From Cymbidium sinense (taxonomy: Eukaryota; Streptophyta; Magnoliopsida; Asparagales; Orchidaceae), in the NCBI GenBank assembly GCA_021442155.1, contig JAKCPB010001392.1, positions 100,490 through 164,489 of the forward strand: a stretch of DNA of 64,000 nucleotides, in the 5' to 3' direction. Each line of letters starts with the position of its first letter. Within the stretch, counting starts at the first letter, position 1. The notes beneath the pieces are model-generated. The model saw only the letters and a program-made list of their open reading frames with translations. It was not told where the DNA came from and made no database searches. Shown piece by piece: positions 12,220 through 24,665 of this stretch. The translations under genes and the position numbers were made by a program.

Positions 12220-13707
12220 TGGTGCCCGACCACATAAACCATTTATTCTTTTTGCAATTAGCTTTATAAATTGATTGATGATTTGTTTAGCTTTTGCATT
12301 AGGTTGCATGATTTTACTAGATTCTTCTTTGCTTTATGTATGGCCTAGTGTGGATTAGGCTCTTTAGGAAAAATAAATCTTTACCCAACTTAACAATTCA
12401 AATTAAAATTAAACAACTCATAACCTCATGCTTAGGTTAAAATCAAGATAAAAGAATTAGCAACCCTTTAGTTGGATGAGCATTTATTTATAATATCATT
12501 CACAAATGCATCTTATTTCACTCTTGATTAGAGGGCTTTCACTTTTTCCAGAGAACCTGGCTTGACCTTTGAGTGCCGTGGTGGAAACTCACATCATCTC
12601 TTCTCACTGATTTTGGCCAATAATCATCTTTCTCATGCATTAGTCAAAAAAAACCTATTAGCCTCAGTCAAAATATTTTTCAAAAATAAAAATAAAATGA
12701 AATTTGAATTGCATTAGATTTATGTCATTTTAAGCATATCCCTTTACATGATCTAGTCTCTTTAGGCAGTGAGTTTAAGGACTTAGTCTCTTTCTAAATA
12801 ATAATAACCTAGCTATCTTGTGTAAGCATAAAGACTTCCCTGCATGAATTTAAAATCATAGGAGGAGTTAGTTGGTAGCCACCGCGAGGCAGTTATAAGT
12901 CCAAGCCATCGAGTGGTTTGTCCTCTCTTGTGGAGGCAAAGTAATTACCCATTTTTCACTTTAGATTTAGGTTGTGCTTCTGACTCTCGCTAAAGCTCCC
13001 TCAATTTAGGTTCTGAGGTTCCTTCTCCCATTTATGGGCCATAAGCATAATTCCTCACCTCCTAGGCATTTCCTTAATCTTGTATTAAGGAATCTTAAGT
13101 CCTAAAATTCTAATGAAAAATTCAACTTAAATAAACTAAATCAATTTCAAAAATGTAAAGCCTAATTATAGGATAGTCTGAGATGCTCGCTAGGTTTCCT
13201 AGCATCGTGGGCATCTCTTACTTATCTTCCATTATGGCTTCGATAATAAATCCCTCTTTTGATCAATCCCATTTTGATCTTCAAACATAAACCAATCGAT
13301 TGATAGTCCTTTCTTATTGGAATCTTCAAAGATAATGATCATTTACCTTAATCAAGAGTTTTCCTAAGGGATCCCATCCTTTAAGATGTAATTAACTATG
13401 GGGGCTTGCCCTTGTAGGGAACATAATGAACCTGGTTTAAAATAAACCCTGCTTAACTTTTCCATGTAAAGTAGGGGAAGAATCTCGGTACATATGCACT
13501 CATCATCCTTAGAGTCCTTATTGAGGTGATTAGGTCCATTAAAGGTAGTGCTTTTGTCTTTGAGATAGTACACTATTTCCTTGATGATACCGATCACTGA
13601 ATAAGTACATCAATCGTGGCATCTTACGAAGATGAATTTTTATAGGTCTCTTCTTTTCTTTCTCCCTGTAGATTTGAAGGTGACTCCCTATAAGAATTTA
13701 TTCACCA
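12220..13707 (+). repeat. 5' LTR of Tat/Ogre-like element E2 (5' end probably truncated)
   Basis: It matches 32209-33679 along its whole length, from TGGTGCCC to the shared end GAATTTATTCACCA, with scattered substitutions and short indels. One difference is an extra block near 12430 (TGCTTAGG) missing from the 3' copy. LTRs carry the promoter and polyadenylation signals of the element, but I cannot place these with confidence. The 3' copy may begin about 107 bp further upstream, just after a polypurine run, so this copy may have lost its first bases at the LINE A junction. A partial duplication of CCATTTATTCTTTTGCA (12202-12218 and 12239-12256) marks that junction. Confidence 0.85.
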
Positions 13708-13740
13708 TATATTTTTCTAGCGACTCCACTGGGGATGGTT
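13708..13740 (+). promoter_or_regulatory. Post-LTR start of E2 internal region (primer-binding area)
   Basis: Directly after the LTR end CACCA, the sequence contains CGACTCCACTGGGGA at 13721-13735. From memory, this block is typical of the position just inside the 5' LTR in Tat/Ogre and related plant elements. It fixes the LTR boundary and the element's orientation. I cannot name the priming tRNA with confidence. Confidence 0.6.
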
Positions 13741-14639
13741 CCTCTCTCCATCTTTGATAAATGATCATTATCTTTGAGTATCAATAGTGTGTTTGTACTT
13801 TGGTATGAATCCAAGACTATCCTTCTTTTCATTGGCACTTAGCTCATTTCATTCTTGAGTTAAGTTAGCCAACATCTTTAGGTTTTAGGACAACATTCCT
13901 TATTGGTCTTCAAACCCCCGTTGGGTCCTCCAATAGATAAAATGAAGAAGATCTAAATAAATAAAAAGAAAACATCTTTAAGACTTCTTCCTTATCAATT
14001 TCATGATAAGCAAAGGTTCATCCTAAAATAATAAATCTTCCATAAAGAACTTTACCTTTTCAAAACCACCTTTCCAAAAATGCACTTAATAAAATATTTT
14101 CCACAAAATTTCTTCACCCTCATTTAACAATTCACAAAATTGTTACATGTTCTAAAAGCACGGATGAACATCTTCTTTAAAATCACTTTAATAAAGATTT
14201 CATTTTCAAAATAAAAATGAACAATAATTTTTTTCCAAAAATCATAATCATAATCATAAAGTTTTCAAAAGCACACATGAATATTTATATTTCCATACAT
14301 TCACACTTATTGAATGGAAAGTTCATTTGTAAATAAAATTAAAATTTTCAAGAAAAAAAGAAGCATACATGAATACCTTTATTCAATATACTCCAATTTA
14401 TTAAAAGAAGATTTCATTCCCAACTAAAAATAAAATATCATTTAGGAAATCCCACTTAAACATATCCCACATATGTTTTAAGTTGGAATTCCTCCCTTTT
14501 CAAAAAAAAAAATAAAATAAAGAAAAGTTGTAATCACACATAAAAATTTCATACTTCAGAAATAAAAATTGATTTCCATTCTACATACCTAAATTTGTTG
14601 AATGGAGGCCCTCTTTTCAAAACATTAAAATCAACAATC
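13741..14639 (+). other. E2 untranslated leader, AT-rich, no gene seen
   Basis: This is A/T-rich leader sequence between the LTR and the tandem repeat. It is dominated by TTTTCAAAA and AAAATAAAA stretches, with occasional CATATCCCACATATG-like inverted short motifs (14460-14480). I find no coding similarity. Long leaders are usual for large Tat/Ogre elements. Confidence 0.5.
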
Positions 14640-15960
14640 ATATTTCAAAAAAAATTCAAACAACATTTGCAACTTCATTTAACATATCAAATTTGTAAGT
14701 TTCTCCAAATTCTAACCAAAAATTTTCAAACACATTTTGGAACATCATTTGCATAATTGAATTTTAAGTAAAGTTTCCAAATCCAAAATCAAAATCAATA
14801 ACCATATTTCAAAAAAATTTCAAAACACATTTGAAATTTGATTTAGCATAATCAAATTTGCTAAGTAAAGTTTCCAAATCTGAAATCAAAATCAATAATC
14901 ATAACTTAAAAAATTTTCAAAACTCATTTGGAATTTCATTTAGCATAATCAAATTTGGTAACTGAAGTTTCCAAATCCAAAATCAAAATCAACAATCATA
15001 TTTCAAAAAAATATACATTTGGAACCTCACATAGCATCAAGCTAAGTTTCCAAATCCAAAATCAAAATCAACACTCATATTTCAAAAAAATTTCAAACAT
15101 ACATTTGGAACCTCACTTAGCATAATGAAATTTGCTAAGTAAAGTTTCCAAATTGAAAATCAAAATTAACAATCATATCTCAAAATTTACTAAACACATT
15201 TGGAACCTCCCTTAACATACCCAAATTTGTTAAGTGAAGTCTCCAAATCCCAAAATTCAAAATTTTTCAAAACACATTTGGAATTTCACTTAGCATAATC
15301 AAATTTGCTAAGTAATGTTTCCAAATCCAAAATCAAAATTGACAATCATATCTCAAAATTTTCAAACAAATTTGGAACTTTATTTAACATACCCAAATTT
15401 GTTAAGTAAAGCTTCCAAATCCAAAAATCAAAATTTTCAAACACCTTTTGGAACTTCTTCCCTTAGCATACCAAATTTGCTAAAGATAAGTTTCCATTTT
15501 CATAATAAAAATGAAAGTTTAAACACACCATTTGGAATTTCATTTAGCATACTCAAATTTGCTAAGTGAAATTTCCATTTCATAAAATCAAGTGGGACTT
15601 CATCTTTAGCATACCAAATTTACTAAAGTTGAATCTCTACTTTCAAAACACTTCAAAAACAAAACAAAACACTTAGGATTCCTTTAGTATAACAAATTTG
15701 CTAAGGATCCTATCCTTTTATAAAAATAAAAAAATTTCCAAAAAAATGAAACACTTAGGATTTTCTTAGCATACTTAAATTTTCTAAGAATCCTATTTCC
15801 AAAAATTAAACAAAACACACTTAGATTCTTCACTAAGCATACTTAAATTTGCTAAGTAAGAATTCTAAATTTTCCCAAAATAATCAAACACAAACAAAAT
15901 CATTTTGACCCTTACTTTAACATAACCAAATTTGTTAAAGGAAAGGTTCCTCAAAATCAC
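14640..15960 (+). repeat. Tandem repeat with conserved hairpin in the E2 leader
   Basis: About 10-12 diverged units of about 105-125 bp. Each carries an ACACATTTGGAA-like block, then CTTAGCATAATCAAATTTGCTAAG, whose ends CTTAGCA and TGCTAAG pair around an AATCAAATT-type loop, then a GTTTCCAAATCCAAAATC-like block. The stem is clear near 14850, 14940, 15115, 15290, 15470 and 15545. In later units (15610-15950) the stem sequence changes on both sides in step (for example TTTAGCA with TACTAAA, TTTAACA with TGTTAAA). That suggests the hairpin itself is kept. A structured leader RNA, a packaging signal or simple expansion are all possible. The ORF at 15315-15569 is a by-product of the repeat. Confidence 0.7.
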
Positions 15961-15999
15961 AAAATTCAAATTCAAAACATAAATGAACCTATCGAAGCA

Positions 16000-18900
16000 T
16001 CGTATCAAAAATGTTGAATCCATATTTCAACATACCTAATTTGTTGAAGTTTGGATTCATTATCAAATTCCTCTTTGAATCAATCTCTTCAAATCTATTT
16101 GAACCCCATTTAATGCTTCCAAGTTGTAGGATGTGGGTTCAAATTTTCAAAATTCAAAATTCAAAATCTGTGGAAACAAAAATTGATACAAGTTCATTTC
16201 TCATTGCATATTCTTTTCGCTAGTGCATGCTTTAGTGTCGCTTACTATAGTTGTGGAAATGGCTAGTTCTCGAAATTTGTCTTACTTTCCCACATGGATC
16301 TAGCTTTAGACCGTTGACTTCATTGTTTGACGCACTATTCACTTTTGGCGGGATTTGAGGGAGGGGGGATCACTTGTGAGGGCATTCCCTCACCACACCA
16401 ACAAGAAGAAGGTGAGGTAGAAGCGATCATCGTGATAGATTTATCATCATTCTAATGTCTCTCAAGAAGAAAGCTATGGTAGTACCATGCACTTCAACTA
16501 TTACGCCTAGCATTTTAGCATTCTGAGTTCATCCTAGAGAGCTTGTTGCCCCAGATAGGCTAGCACCTACCACCATTCTTTGGTAGGGGCTTGCCTCCCC
16601 GACATTTGAGTAGGGGTCTAGCTCAGAATCTTCCCATCCTACCCGTAGCCAATGCATGAACAAGAACCGTATTGTCAAATAGTTCCACACTCGGATAGCC
16701 AGAGAGCTAGAGGTAGCAGCTCAATTAGCCATGGTTGAGTCTCCCATTATCACTTCACCACTTTAAAACCGCCATCCTCTCTCGGGATCGGTAGAAGATG
16801 CCAACCTATTCACCATCCTCTAGTGCAGTGCAACCAAGTTTCTAGAGTAGAGGGTCATATGCCCTCGCTCATTCTTCTACAGTAGCATACCTGGACACTC
16901 AAAGTCTGGTACCTAGTTCAACCTTTGATCTGTTATCCCTTATAATGTAGAGAGGTAGATTCATCAAGAGAGGGCCCATGAGGCCCTTACATCACACATT
17001 ACTAGCAGAGAGCAATGAAGGTTCAGCCGTTAGTCAGCCACTTTTGTTTGGTTTATTTTCCAGCTTGGCGTGCTACCCATGCTGACCATAATGATAGTAT
17101 TCTCCTCATGGGGACCAGCCACCATAGAGGGCGCTTCTGCATGAGAGTCGGTGAGTCTCCACCCCATCGCTCACCCATGCCATGGGGTGGGTTTCAGATC
17201 TCCCATTCCATCTAAGGCCATGAAGGCTACATCCGTGGAAAATGTACCCGTTGGTGATCCTATGGCCAAGGGATCCTACCCTCCTACACCACCCATTATC
17301 ATAGAAGCTCCCGCCTGACCTTCTACCCTAGTGGTGGAAGGAGTGGCCCCAAGCATCGTGGTCATTCCTTCACCAACTCACCTATACAACCTGATGCAAA
17401 ATGGTGATGTATCAGATATTCCGATGACAGACAGCTGTAGTAGTAGAGGATCATCCTAGGATTATTACCCTTATTACATCCAGTATCGATCAGGAGTATC
17501 ATTCTTTTAGTGAGGTGCATGGATTAACTCACAAATTATGTGGGGTCCTGCCTCTCATGATAGTGATCACACTGGTCAGCCCAAACTATTTGTACCTATT
17601 GAGTTAGATCAATCCATAAATGAGATAGTTGAACAATATGTTATGGAGAAGAAGGAGATCTTAGGGTATGCTTGGTTCGATGAAGAGAGAGTCAGCTTTG
17701 ATCCTAATAAAGATGACTTGATGGGGGACTCAGCTAGGATATGCATGGTTGATACTAGAGGATCTCTTCTTAGGGATCAATAAGCCATGGAAGATGATGA
17801 GATTGATTAGGGAGACATCATAAAATTAGCCCATCACCTTTGATAATAGTTAAGGAAATAAGGTGACAAGATTGATAGGATGGCACAATAGTAACAAGAC
17901 TTGTTAGCAATAGTGCCAGTGCTTCAGAAACAAGCCCCTCTAGTTCATCCTAGTACAATCAATGTCACCAGCTAGTGCATCTCTTAGATGACCTCCTAAA
18001 GGTAGCACTAGATGGAAGGTAGTGGATAGTACCTCCATACATGAAAATGATCTAAAATCAATAGTTGAGCAAGAGGTGAAGGAAGCTTTGGCTCAACCCC
18101 AGGGAGGATCACTAGTTTCAAAAAGTAAACCCTACCTAGAGGAATTCGATGCTATCCAGTATCCCAAGGGTTTCGTGCCTCCTTCCTTCAAGAGCTTCGA
18201 TGGCGAACCCGAAAGATAGCACTTTACCGCTATTGCAAATGCGTGGCGAGCTTTTACTCTTTAGACTCTTTGTAAGTAGCCTAGCAGGCATCACTTTTGA
18301 TTATTATGTCAAATTGCTCAATGGTTCAATAAAGACATTTGTTGAGCTAGAGAAAATCTTCATCAAGAGATTTGTTGGAGCTCAGGAAAGGGTTACTGTA
18401 TGTGATCTCGTTATAGCCCAATAACACTCTAGTGAGTCCCTTGTTGACCATATTCTCTGATGGCAGAACCTGGGTATGAAGTGTGACCCTCAACTGTCTA
18501 GACAACATGCCATTAAGATACTCTTGAAGATTATTTATGGCTCAATCACCTTCATGCTTAAGGGCTTCACTATCAAGATATTTAAGAAGCTAATCATCAA
18601 GGTGGGTAGTTTACAAGGAGATGCCAAATAGCTACCTTTTCTAGATCTGTTGCCCAAGCATAATTCTTGAAAGGATTATGAGAAGAAACCTAGAACAGTA
18701 GTAGCAGTTGACAAGGGAAGCAGCCACTAGAGATCAATTCATGATCCACCCAGCCTCCACCTCTTTTACCACCATTGGGTAGCCATACGCCTCCACGAAC
18801 CTCCATGGCCACGCCCATCTGCCTCACCATACCAATTAATAGCGGACATGCATATCCATTAATAGGTGTCCACACCTTCTAGATAATTTAAACAAACCTT
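16000..18900 (+). pseudogene. Decayed gag region of E2 (retrotransposon gag)
   Basis: Gag would form the particle that packages the element's RNA. The clear part begins at about 18022 in one frame with YPKGFVPPSFKSFDGEPER (18160-18219). After a shift it continues in another frame with SLAGITFDYYVKLLNGSIKTF and FIKRFVG (18270-18390), then ESLVDHI and KCDPQLS (18430-18500) and MLKGFTIK (about 18555). This order matches the capsid-like Retrotrans_gag domain of Tat/Ogre and related plant gypsy elements. Upstream (16400-18000) is probably the N-terminal gag or an extra ORF, including an 81-codon stretch at 17538-17783 that I do not recognise. A proline-rich patch lies near 18720-18830. Several stops and at least two frameshifts are visible. 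Confidence 0.65.
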
Positions 18901-19880
18901 CATTTTTAAGAGGAGATAATCAAGAAAATTTTAAGAATCTCTTAAAGAAACTTGATTTTGCTACTGAGCCTAGAGACAAGGAAGTAGGTAAAAGTCATGA
19001 TCCAAACTTCTTCCATTACCACCAGTATGTTAGCCGTTTTAGGATTGTTTTCACATTCAAGGACTGGCTTGAACATGCTTTCTAGACCAATGCTAGTTAT
19101 CCCAAAGGAATATGGAATAACCTTCTAGTTTCATTAGGGTAATCCTTAGGGATACAAGTGATCCTACCAAAACTAAAGAAGGTTGGGACATTTCTTTATC
19201 TAAAATCTTTAAGAAAATAAATCAGAAGATCATGAAGCTTTTCTTACAAGTGTTTGAGTCAGCTCAAACCTTCAACACTATGAAATGTCAAGTAGTTTCC
19301 AAAGTTAACTCTAGGAAAGTGGCACCAAGAAAGATGTGTTCCAGATAGCCCCTTTAGCTCAACCATCGATCGAGTCAGATACAACTTCTCCACACACTAT
19401 GACTTCTACCATTTCATCTACTTGTAGGACTCTTGTATCAATGGTATGAGCATCAAATCCCTTACTACAATCACTCTACTCGACTTCTACTTTGTACCCC
19501 AAATAATTCCAAAAAATTTAAGAATAAAGTTGATTTGAATTACATCTGTGTCTCTTCTAATGAGTTGTCTTCTTCTATTCCTAAAAATAACTCTTCAAGT
19601 ATAATTAACTATAATAATTTTGGTCTTCCTCTTTCTAATTCAGAGTTGTACTTTCCAACTCTTAATACTGCAGGTTCACCTCTTAAGATAGACTTGGAAT
19701 CATTTGATTTCGAGAATCCCATAAGAGAAGTCTAGATGAGCAAGTGCAGTGGGAACTTGGCACCACCTTGCCTCAAGAGACATCAAGTCAACCTCAGAAG
19801 TGGCAAGGTTCTACCTCTAGGCAAGACCTCTAAGAGCAAACAAGTCATTGGTAAAATATGAGAAAATTCACAAGATGCTC
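18901..19880 (+). other. E2 gag-protease spacer, remnants only
   Basis: No recognised domain. A 100-codon open stretch at 19433-19735 is rich in Ser and Asn and contains no motif I know. It lies where large Tat elements have a low-complexity linker between gag and protease. The surrounding sequence is broken by stops. Confidence 0.4.
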
Positions 19881-22800
19881 CACCCTTGGTTATGCTTGTG
19901 GAAGACAAGTTGAAAGTTGACTACAACATCCTTTCTCATCTAAGAAAGTTGACATCTAAGCTATGCATATATGATGCTCTCATCTTATCCAAAGAGATGA
20001 GGGAATCACTAATCAAGGCTATCCATGATCCTAAAATATGCTTAGCTCAGCTGATCGCTATAGGTGAGGAAGCACATTATGCAAAAGAAGCCCAATGGAT
20101 CACCTTCACAGATGAAAACCTTTAGGGGACTTGGAGTACAACGCCTCCTTTACATCACACATGGACATGTTTTCACCAGGTTCTCATGGATTTAGATACA
20201 TCAAGATATTATGAGTCAAAGACCCTTTCCTACTTGAAGATCGACATTCTCTACACTCAAGGGAGATAGGATGATGTTGAGATTCAATGATCAAGGTGAG
20301 CGCTTTAGGTTCTATAGTGTTACCTAGAGATCAGATTGGAAGACTAAAGCAAAGTATACATCATTGATTCAAATACTTCACTCTTTGCTTTGGATACATC
20401 AGAACAAGATCATTCCATCCTTCTTTTGTCAGTGCATAAAGTTCAGAAAAGATGAAATTGAGTACCGTGTCAATAAGGATAAAAAGCCATTTTTAGTTAA
20501 AAGGTTGACATCTATGAGGATGCACCTTACTATCTTCCTCAAAATTCCCTTTCTCATGAACTTGGACAAAATTTAAATGCAAATGCAAAATCAAAAGAAA
20601 ATGAAGCAAAAAAAAAGAGAAAAGAAAATAAAAAGAAAAAGAAAATCCTTGTACATAAGAAAGGGGAATTGAAGAAGATGAGATATCACATTCCACCCAC
20701 ATTTATTCCATCATATGGACATGTAGGATGGCTCAACCTCCAGTGAGGTGAGGCGAAGAGGTAGTTCTAGAGATGGGAGACCCCTTAGTTGGCCTTCAGC
20801 CAAGAGAGGTCATGTTCTAGTTCATAAGAGTACCCTTACTATTCACATAGACTTGGAATTCAGCTCAGAGGACAAATATAATGTGATTAGTATACCAGAC
20901 AATCCCTCTCAATGGGTTTCATTGGAGGTGCCTTTTGATCCAGCTAGAGACGAAGACCATGCCTCCAAGAAAAGCAAAGTATTTGAATTTGGTTTATGTT
21001 AAACTATTAGGCAGCAATTGGGAACCTTAGCTCTAACCTCACTTACATCTCAAAAAGTTGAAGGTTTAGTAGTATAGAGGTTCTTTTTGGTTTCTTCATC
21101 CTCAAGTCTAGAGCTTGATGTAGGATTTGAGGAAGATACTTTTAAAGAATTAATGGAATTACCTTTTGGCTTTTACTCACCTTGTGTTCAAAATCTTATA
21201 CATAAAGGTTTAGTTCCTCAAACATGGTCTAAGCATAGGTCAGAATACTTCAAAAAGCTATGGAACAATACAGACACAGAAGCACAATTCAGAGCAGGAT
21301 TAGGATTCAACATAGTGGATCCAATCGATGACTAAGATTATTGCCTAGTTGTTAGCAACCATTTGGAGTCTAATAGGTTCTTCTTACACATCCCCAACTC
21401 TTATGAAAATGTGTGTTTAGAAACTTTAGATAATCCAGATGATCTCCAAGTCAAAGAGGCACCACCAAAATTTGAAGAGGAGATTCATTCAATAATCGAC
21501 AAGCTTAAAGAAATCAACCTTGGGATAGAAGAAAATCCTCACCCTGCATACATCAGTTCATTACTGAATGAAGAAGAAACTAATGGCTTAGTTAGGCTAT
21601 TGACTTAGTTTAAATACTGCTTCACATTGAGTTATGAGGAAATGCCTAGATTATCTCCTAACATAGCAGTCCATAAGCTAGCAATAGATCCTAACGTTAC
21701 CCCTATTAAGCAAGCACCTAGACCCAAGCGATTTGAAGCTGAACAACAGGTCATTTCTGGAGTCAAGAAATTGATCGATGATGGTTTCATCACAGAAGAA
21801 AAATATCCTAATTGGTTAGATAGTGCCATCCCAGTTAAGAAGAAGAATGGTCAAATTCACATTTGCATCAATTTTAGATACTTAATTAAGGCATGTCCTA
21901 AGGATGAGTTTCCACTTCTATACCAATTAATGGTGGACATTGCCTCATCTCATGCGCCTTTCTCTTTTGAACCCTAAGATTCTATTATAGGGTCTTGCCT
22001 TGAAACCTTAAAAATGTTGGTGCTACATACCAACGAGACATGAGATCTTCAATGAGCTCATCCATCATTAGTTGAGCATTGTTGATTTAGTAAAGAGTTT
22101 AGAAGACCATCTCTTTGATTTGAGAGTAGTTTTTAAATGGTTAAGATAATATAACCTCAAGATGAATCCCCTGAAGTGTGCATTCAAAGTCGCTCTAGGG
22201 AAATTCCTTGGGTTTATTATTTAATATTGGGGAATATAAATAGATCCTGAGAAGATTAAAGCTATCTTAGAAATGTCACCTCCTAAGAGTTTAACAGAAC
22301 TCAGATCCTTTCAAGGATGGCTAACATATCTAAGACACTTTATCTCAAACCTATCAGGGAGATGCAAGCCATTATCAGCACTTGTCTAAAAGGATGCCAA
22401 GTTCAAGTGGGATTACAGTATGCCTTCAAGACATCAAAGATTACTGGTGAAGTCTCTAGAGCCCCTATCTCTCAAAGAATGATCCTTTCTACTACTGCAT
22501 TGGATGACTCTCTCAACACTCTGTTAGCCTAAGCCAATGATGAAGGGAAGGAGAGTGTACTCTACTACCTCAGCCATCATCTGATCCTTACTAAAGCAAA
22601 CTATCCACCTATTGAGAAACATTGCCTAGCTTCTGCATATCTGGAGCTACGATAATACATGCTTTCATAAGGTGAACAATCTCAAACCAATCCATCAGAG
22701 TACCTCATGACACAAATCTTTCTAGATGTTTGTCTAGGTCATGATACTCGCAGGATTTGATATCACATTTGTACCCCTGGCGGTAAAGAACATGCCACTG

Positions 22801-24665
22801 CCGGTTCTTAGTAGCATACCCACTTCCTGCTAATCCTTTGCTTAGTGATGATCTCTTCGATGAACAAATCATGAACTTAGGGGAGATATATTTTGATGGT
22901 GCTACTTCTTTTCTTAAAGGTTAAGCACCATGATCTATTCCTAAGAAAGGCAAGGGTAGGAACAATTCTTCTAACTCCAAACCATGATGTGATGAGATTC
23001 TCATACTATCTTTCCAACCCCTACAACAACAATGAAGCTATGTATGAGGCTTTGATTGTCAATTTGGAGTTAACCATCACTATTAATGTCAAGAGAATCA
23101 ACATCTTTGGGGATTCTTTGTTGGTCATCAACCAGATTGTCGGGTCATACCAGGTTCTTAAACCCAAGCTTCATCATTACTACGAGTATACCATGAAGTT
23201 GTTGGTCTAGATTCCTGAAGTCACCATCTACAAGGTTCCCCGAGCAGAGAATGTAGTAGTTGATGCTTGGGAAAACTTGCCAAAGATCTAGCATGTCTGG
23301 AAGATGAGTCCATTTCAATAAGGGTGCAAAATAGATAGGTCATATCCCTTATGGATGCTGAACTCATCGAGATACTTTCTCTTGAAGAGGAGAGGTTGTC
23401 ATTGCCAAAATGGACAAATGAGATTGGAGGCAACCATAGATTACTTGAACCTTTGGCAAACTACCTTGAAATCACAAGCCCATCGGATAAAATAGAGAGC
23501 TCTTTCCTGCTCTTGTTGATGGCACCTTGTCTTGTGATCCTTTGACCAAATGTGGTTATGTTGTTTAGACAAATATGAAGCCAATGGAATTACAACCAAT
23601 TTACATTTAGGTCTATGTGGAGCACATTAATCCGGTCTGAAGATGAAGATGAAGATTAAAAGACTTGGATACTACTGGCCTTCTATGATTATAGATTGCA
23701 TGGATGTAGCTAGGAGGTGGTATCAATGTCAGGTACATGGTGTGGTCCTCCACCAACCACCCAACACTCTACACCCTACATTGGCTTCATGTCCATTTGA
23801 GTGTTGGGGTACCAACATTGTAAGTTCGATCAATCCTCCTTCTTCCAAGGGTCATCGATTCATCTTAGCTATTACCAACTACTTTTCCAAGTGTGCGAAA
23901 GCCATCCCACTCAAAGAAGTCACAACTCACCATGTGCTTCAGTTTTTAAGGAACCATATCGTATATAGGTTTGGGGTGCCTCAATGAATTATATTTGAGA
24001 ATGGTACTACATTCAAAAGCATTAAGATTAATAACTTTGCAAGAAGACATGGTATAGATTGGAGATGCTCCACCATCTACTACCCCAGTACTAATGGTTT
24101 AGCAAAAGCATTCAACAAAACTATCATCCAGATACTAAAGAAAACTCTTGAAGATAATAAATTATAGTGGAATGAGTAATTAGTTGAAGCCTTGTGGGCC
24201 TACTGCACCATATACCGAACTCTAACTTAGTCTACCCTATTTTCCTTAGTGTATGGGTGCAAAGCCATTCTTCCTTTAGAATTTCAACTCCCATCACTAA
24301 GGATAACATTAGGTAATAAAGTCACTACAGAGCAGAATGCAAAGTTGCAGTTAAAAGAGCTCAAAACTTTGGAAGAGAGTCGCCTACAAGCATGCCAAAA
24401 CCTCGAGTTGTACAAGGCCAAAATGATTCAAGCTCACTACAAGTTGGTCTGCCCTAGGTCTTTCTAAGTAGGAGAACTTTTGTTAGTCCTAAGGAGACCA
24501 ATTGTTGCCCATCAAAAGATGGGAGGCATGTTTGAACCCACTTGGGAAGGCCCCTATGTCATAGAGAAGGCCTACTAAGGAGGATCTTATCATCTTATTG
24601 ATTATAAAGGGGAACACTCGATGCTTCCAATTAATGGGCTCTATCTAAAGAAATATTACCCATGA
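19881..24665 (+). pseudogene. Decayed pol of E2: protease, RT, RNase H, aRNH, integrase
   Basis: Order and content are those of a Tat/Ogre pol. Protease region 19886-20480: KVDYNILSHLRKL, YDALILSKEMRESL and AQWITFTDENL are conserved lead-in motifs, and the active-site DxG is not recognisable. RT: 21627-21977 reads well (KKKNGQIHICINFRYLIKACPKDEFPL); the catalytic region near 22060-22100 is broken. The first RNase H is about 22317-22800. The second (aRNH, a Tat hallmark) is 22893-23215, with FGDSLLVINQIVGSY. Integrase runs 23640-24470 (zinc-finger end YYWPSMIIDCMDVARRWYQCQVHG); the first catalytic Asp is Asn (WGTN, 23814-23816) and the second reads ENGT instead of DNG. GPY/F-like WEGPYVIE is at 24520-24570, and the frame ends near LKKYYP at 24660. 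Not functional. Confidence 0.85.

Noticed and set aside
14640..15960. Regularly spaced repeats considered as a CRISPR array
   Set aside because: Units are diverged 105-125 bp tandem repeats without unique spacers, in a plant retrotransposon leader.
18690..18875. Minus-strand ORF of 61 codons
   Set aside because: It is antisense to the proline-rich part of the E2 gag region and has no features of its own.
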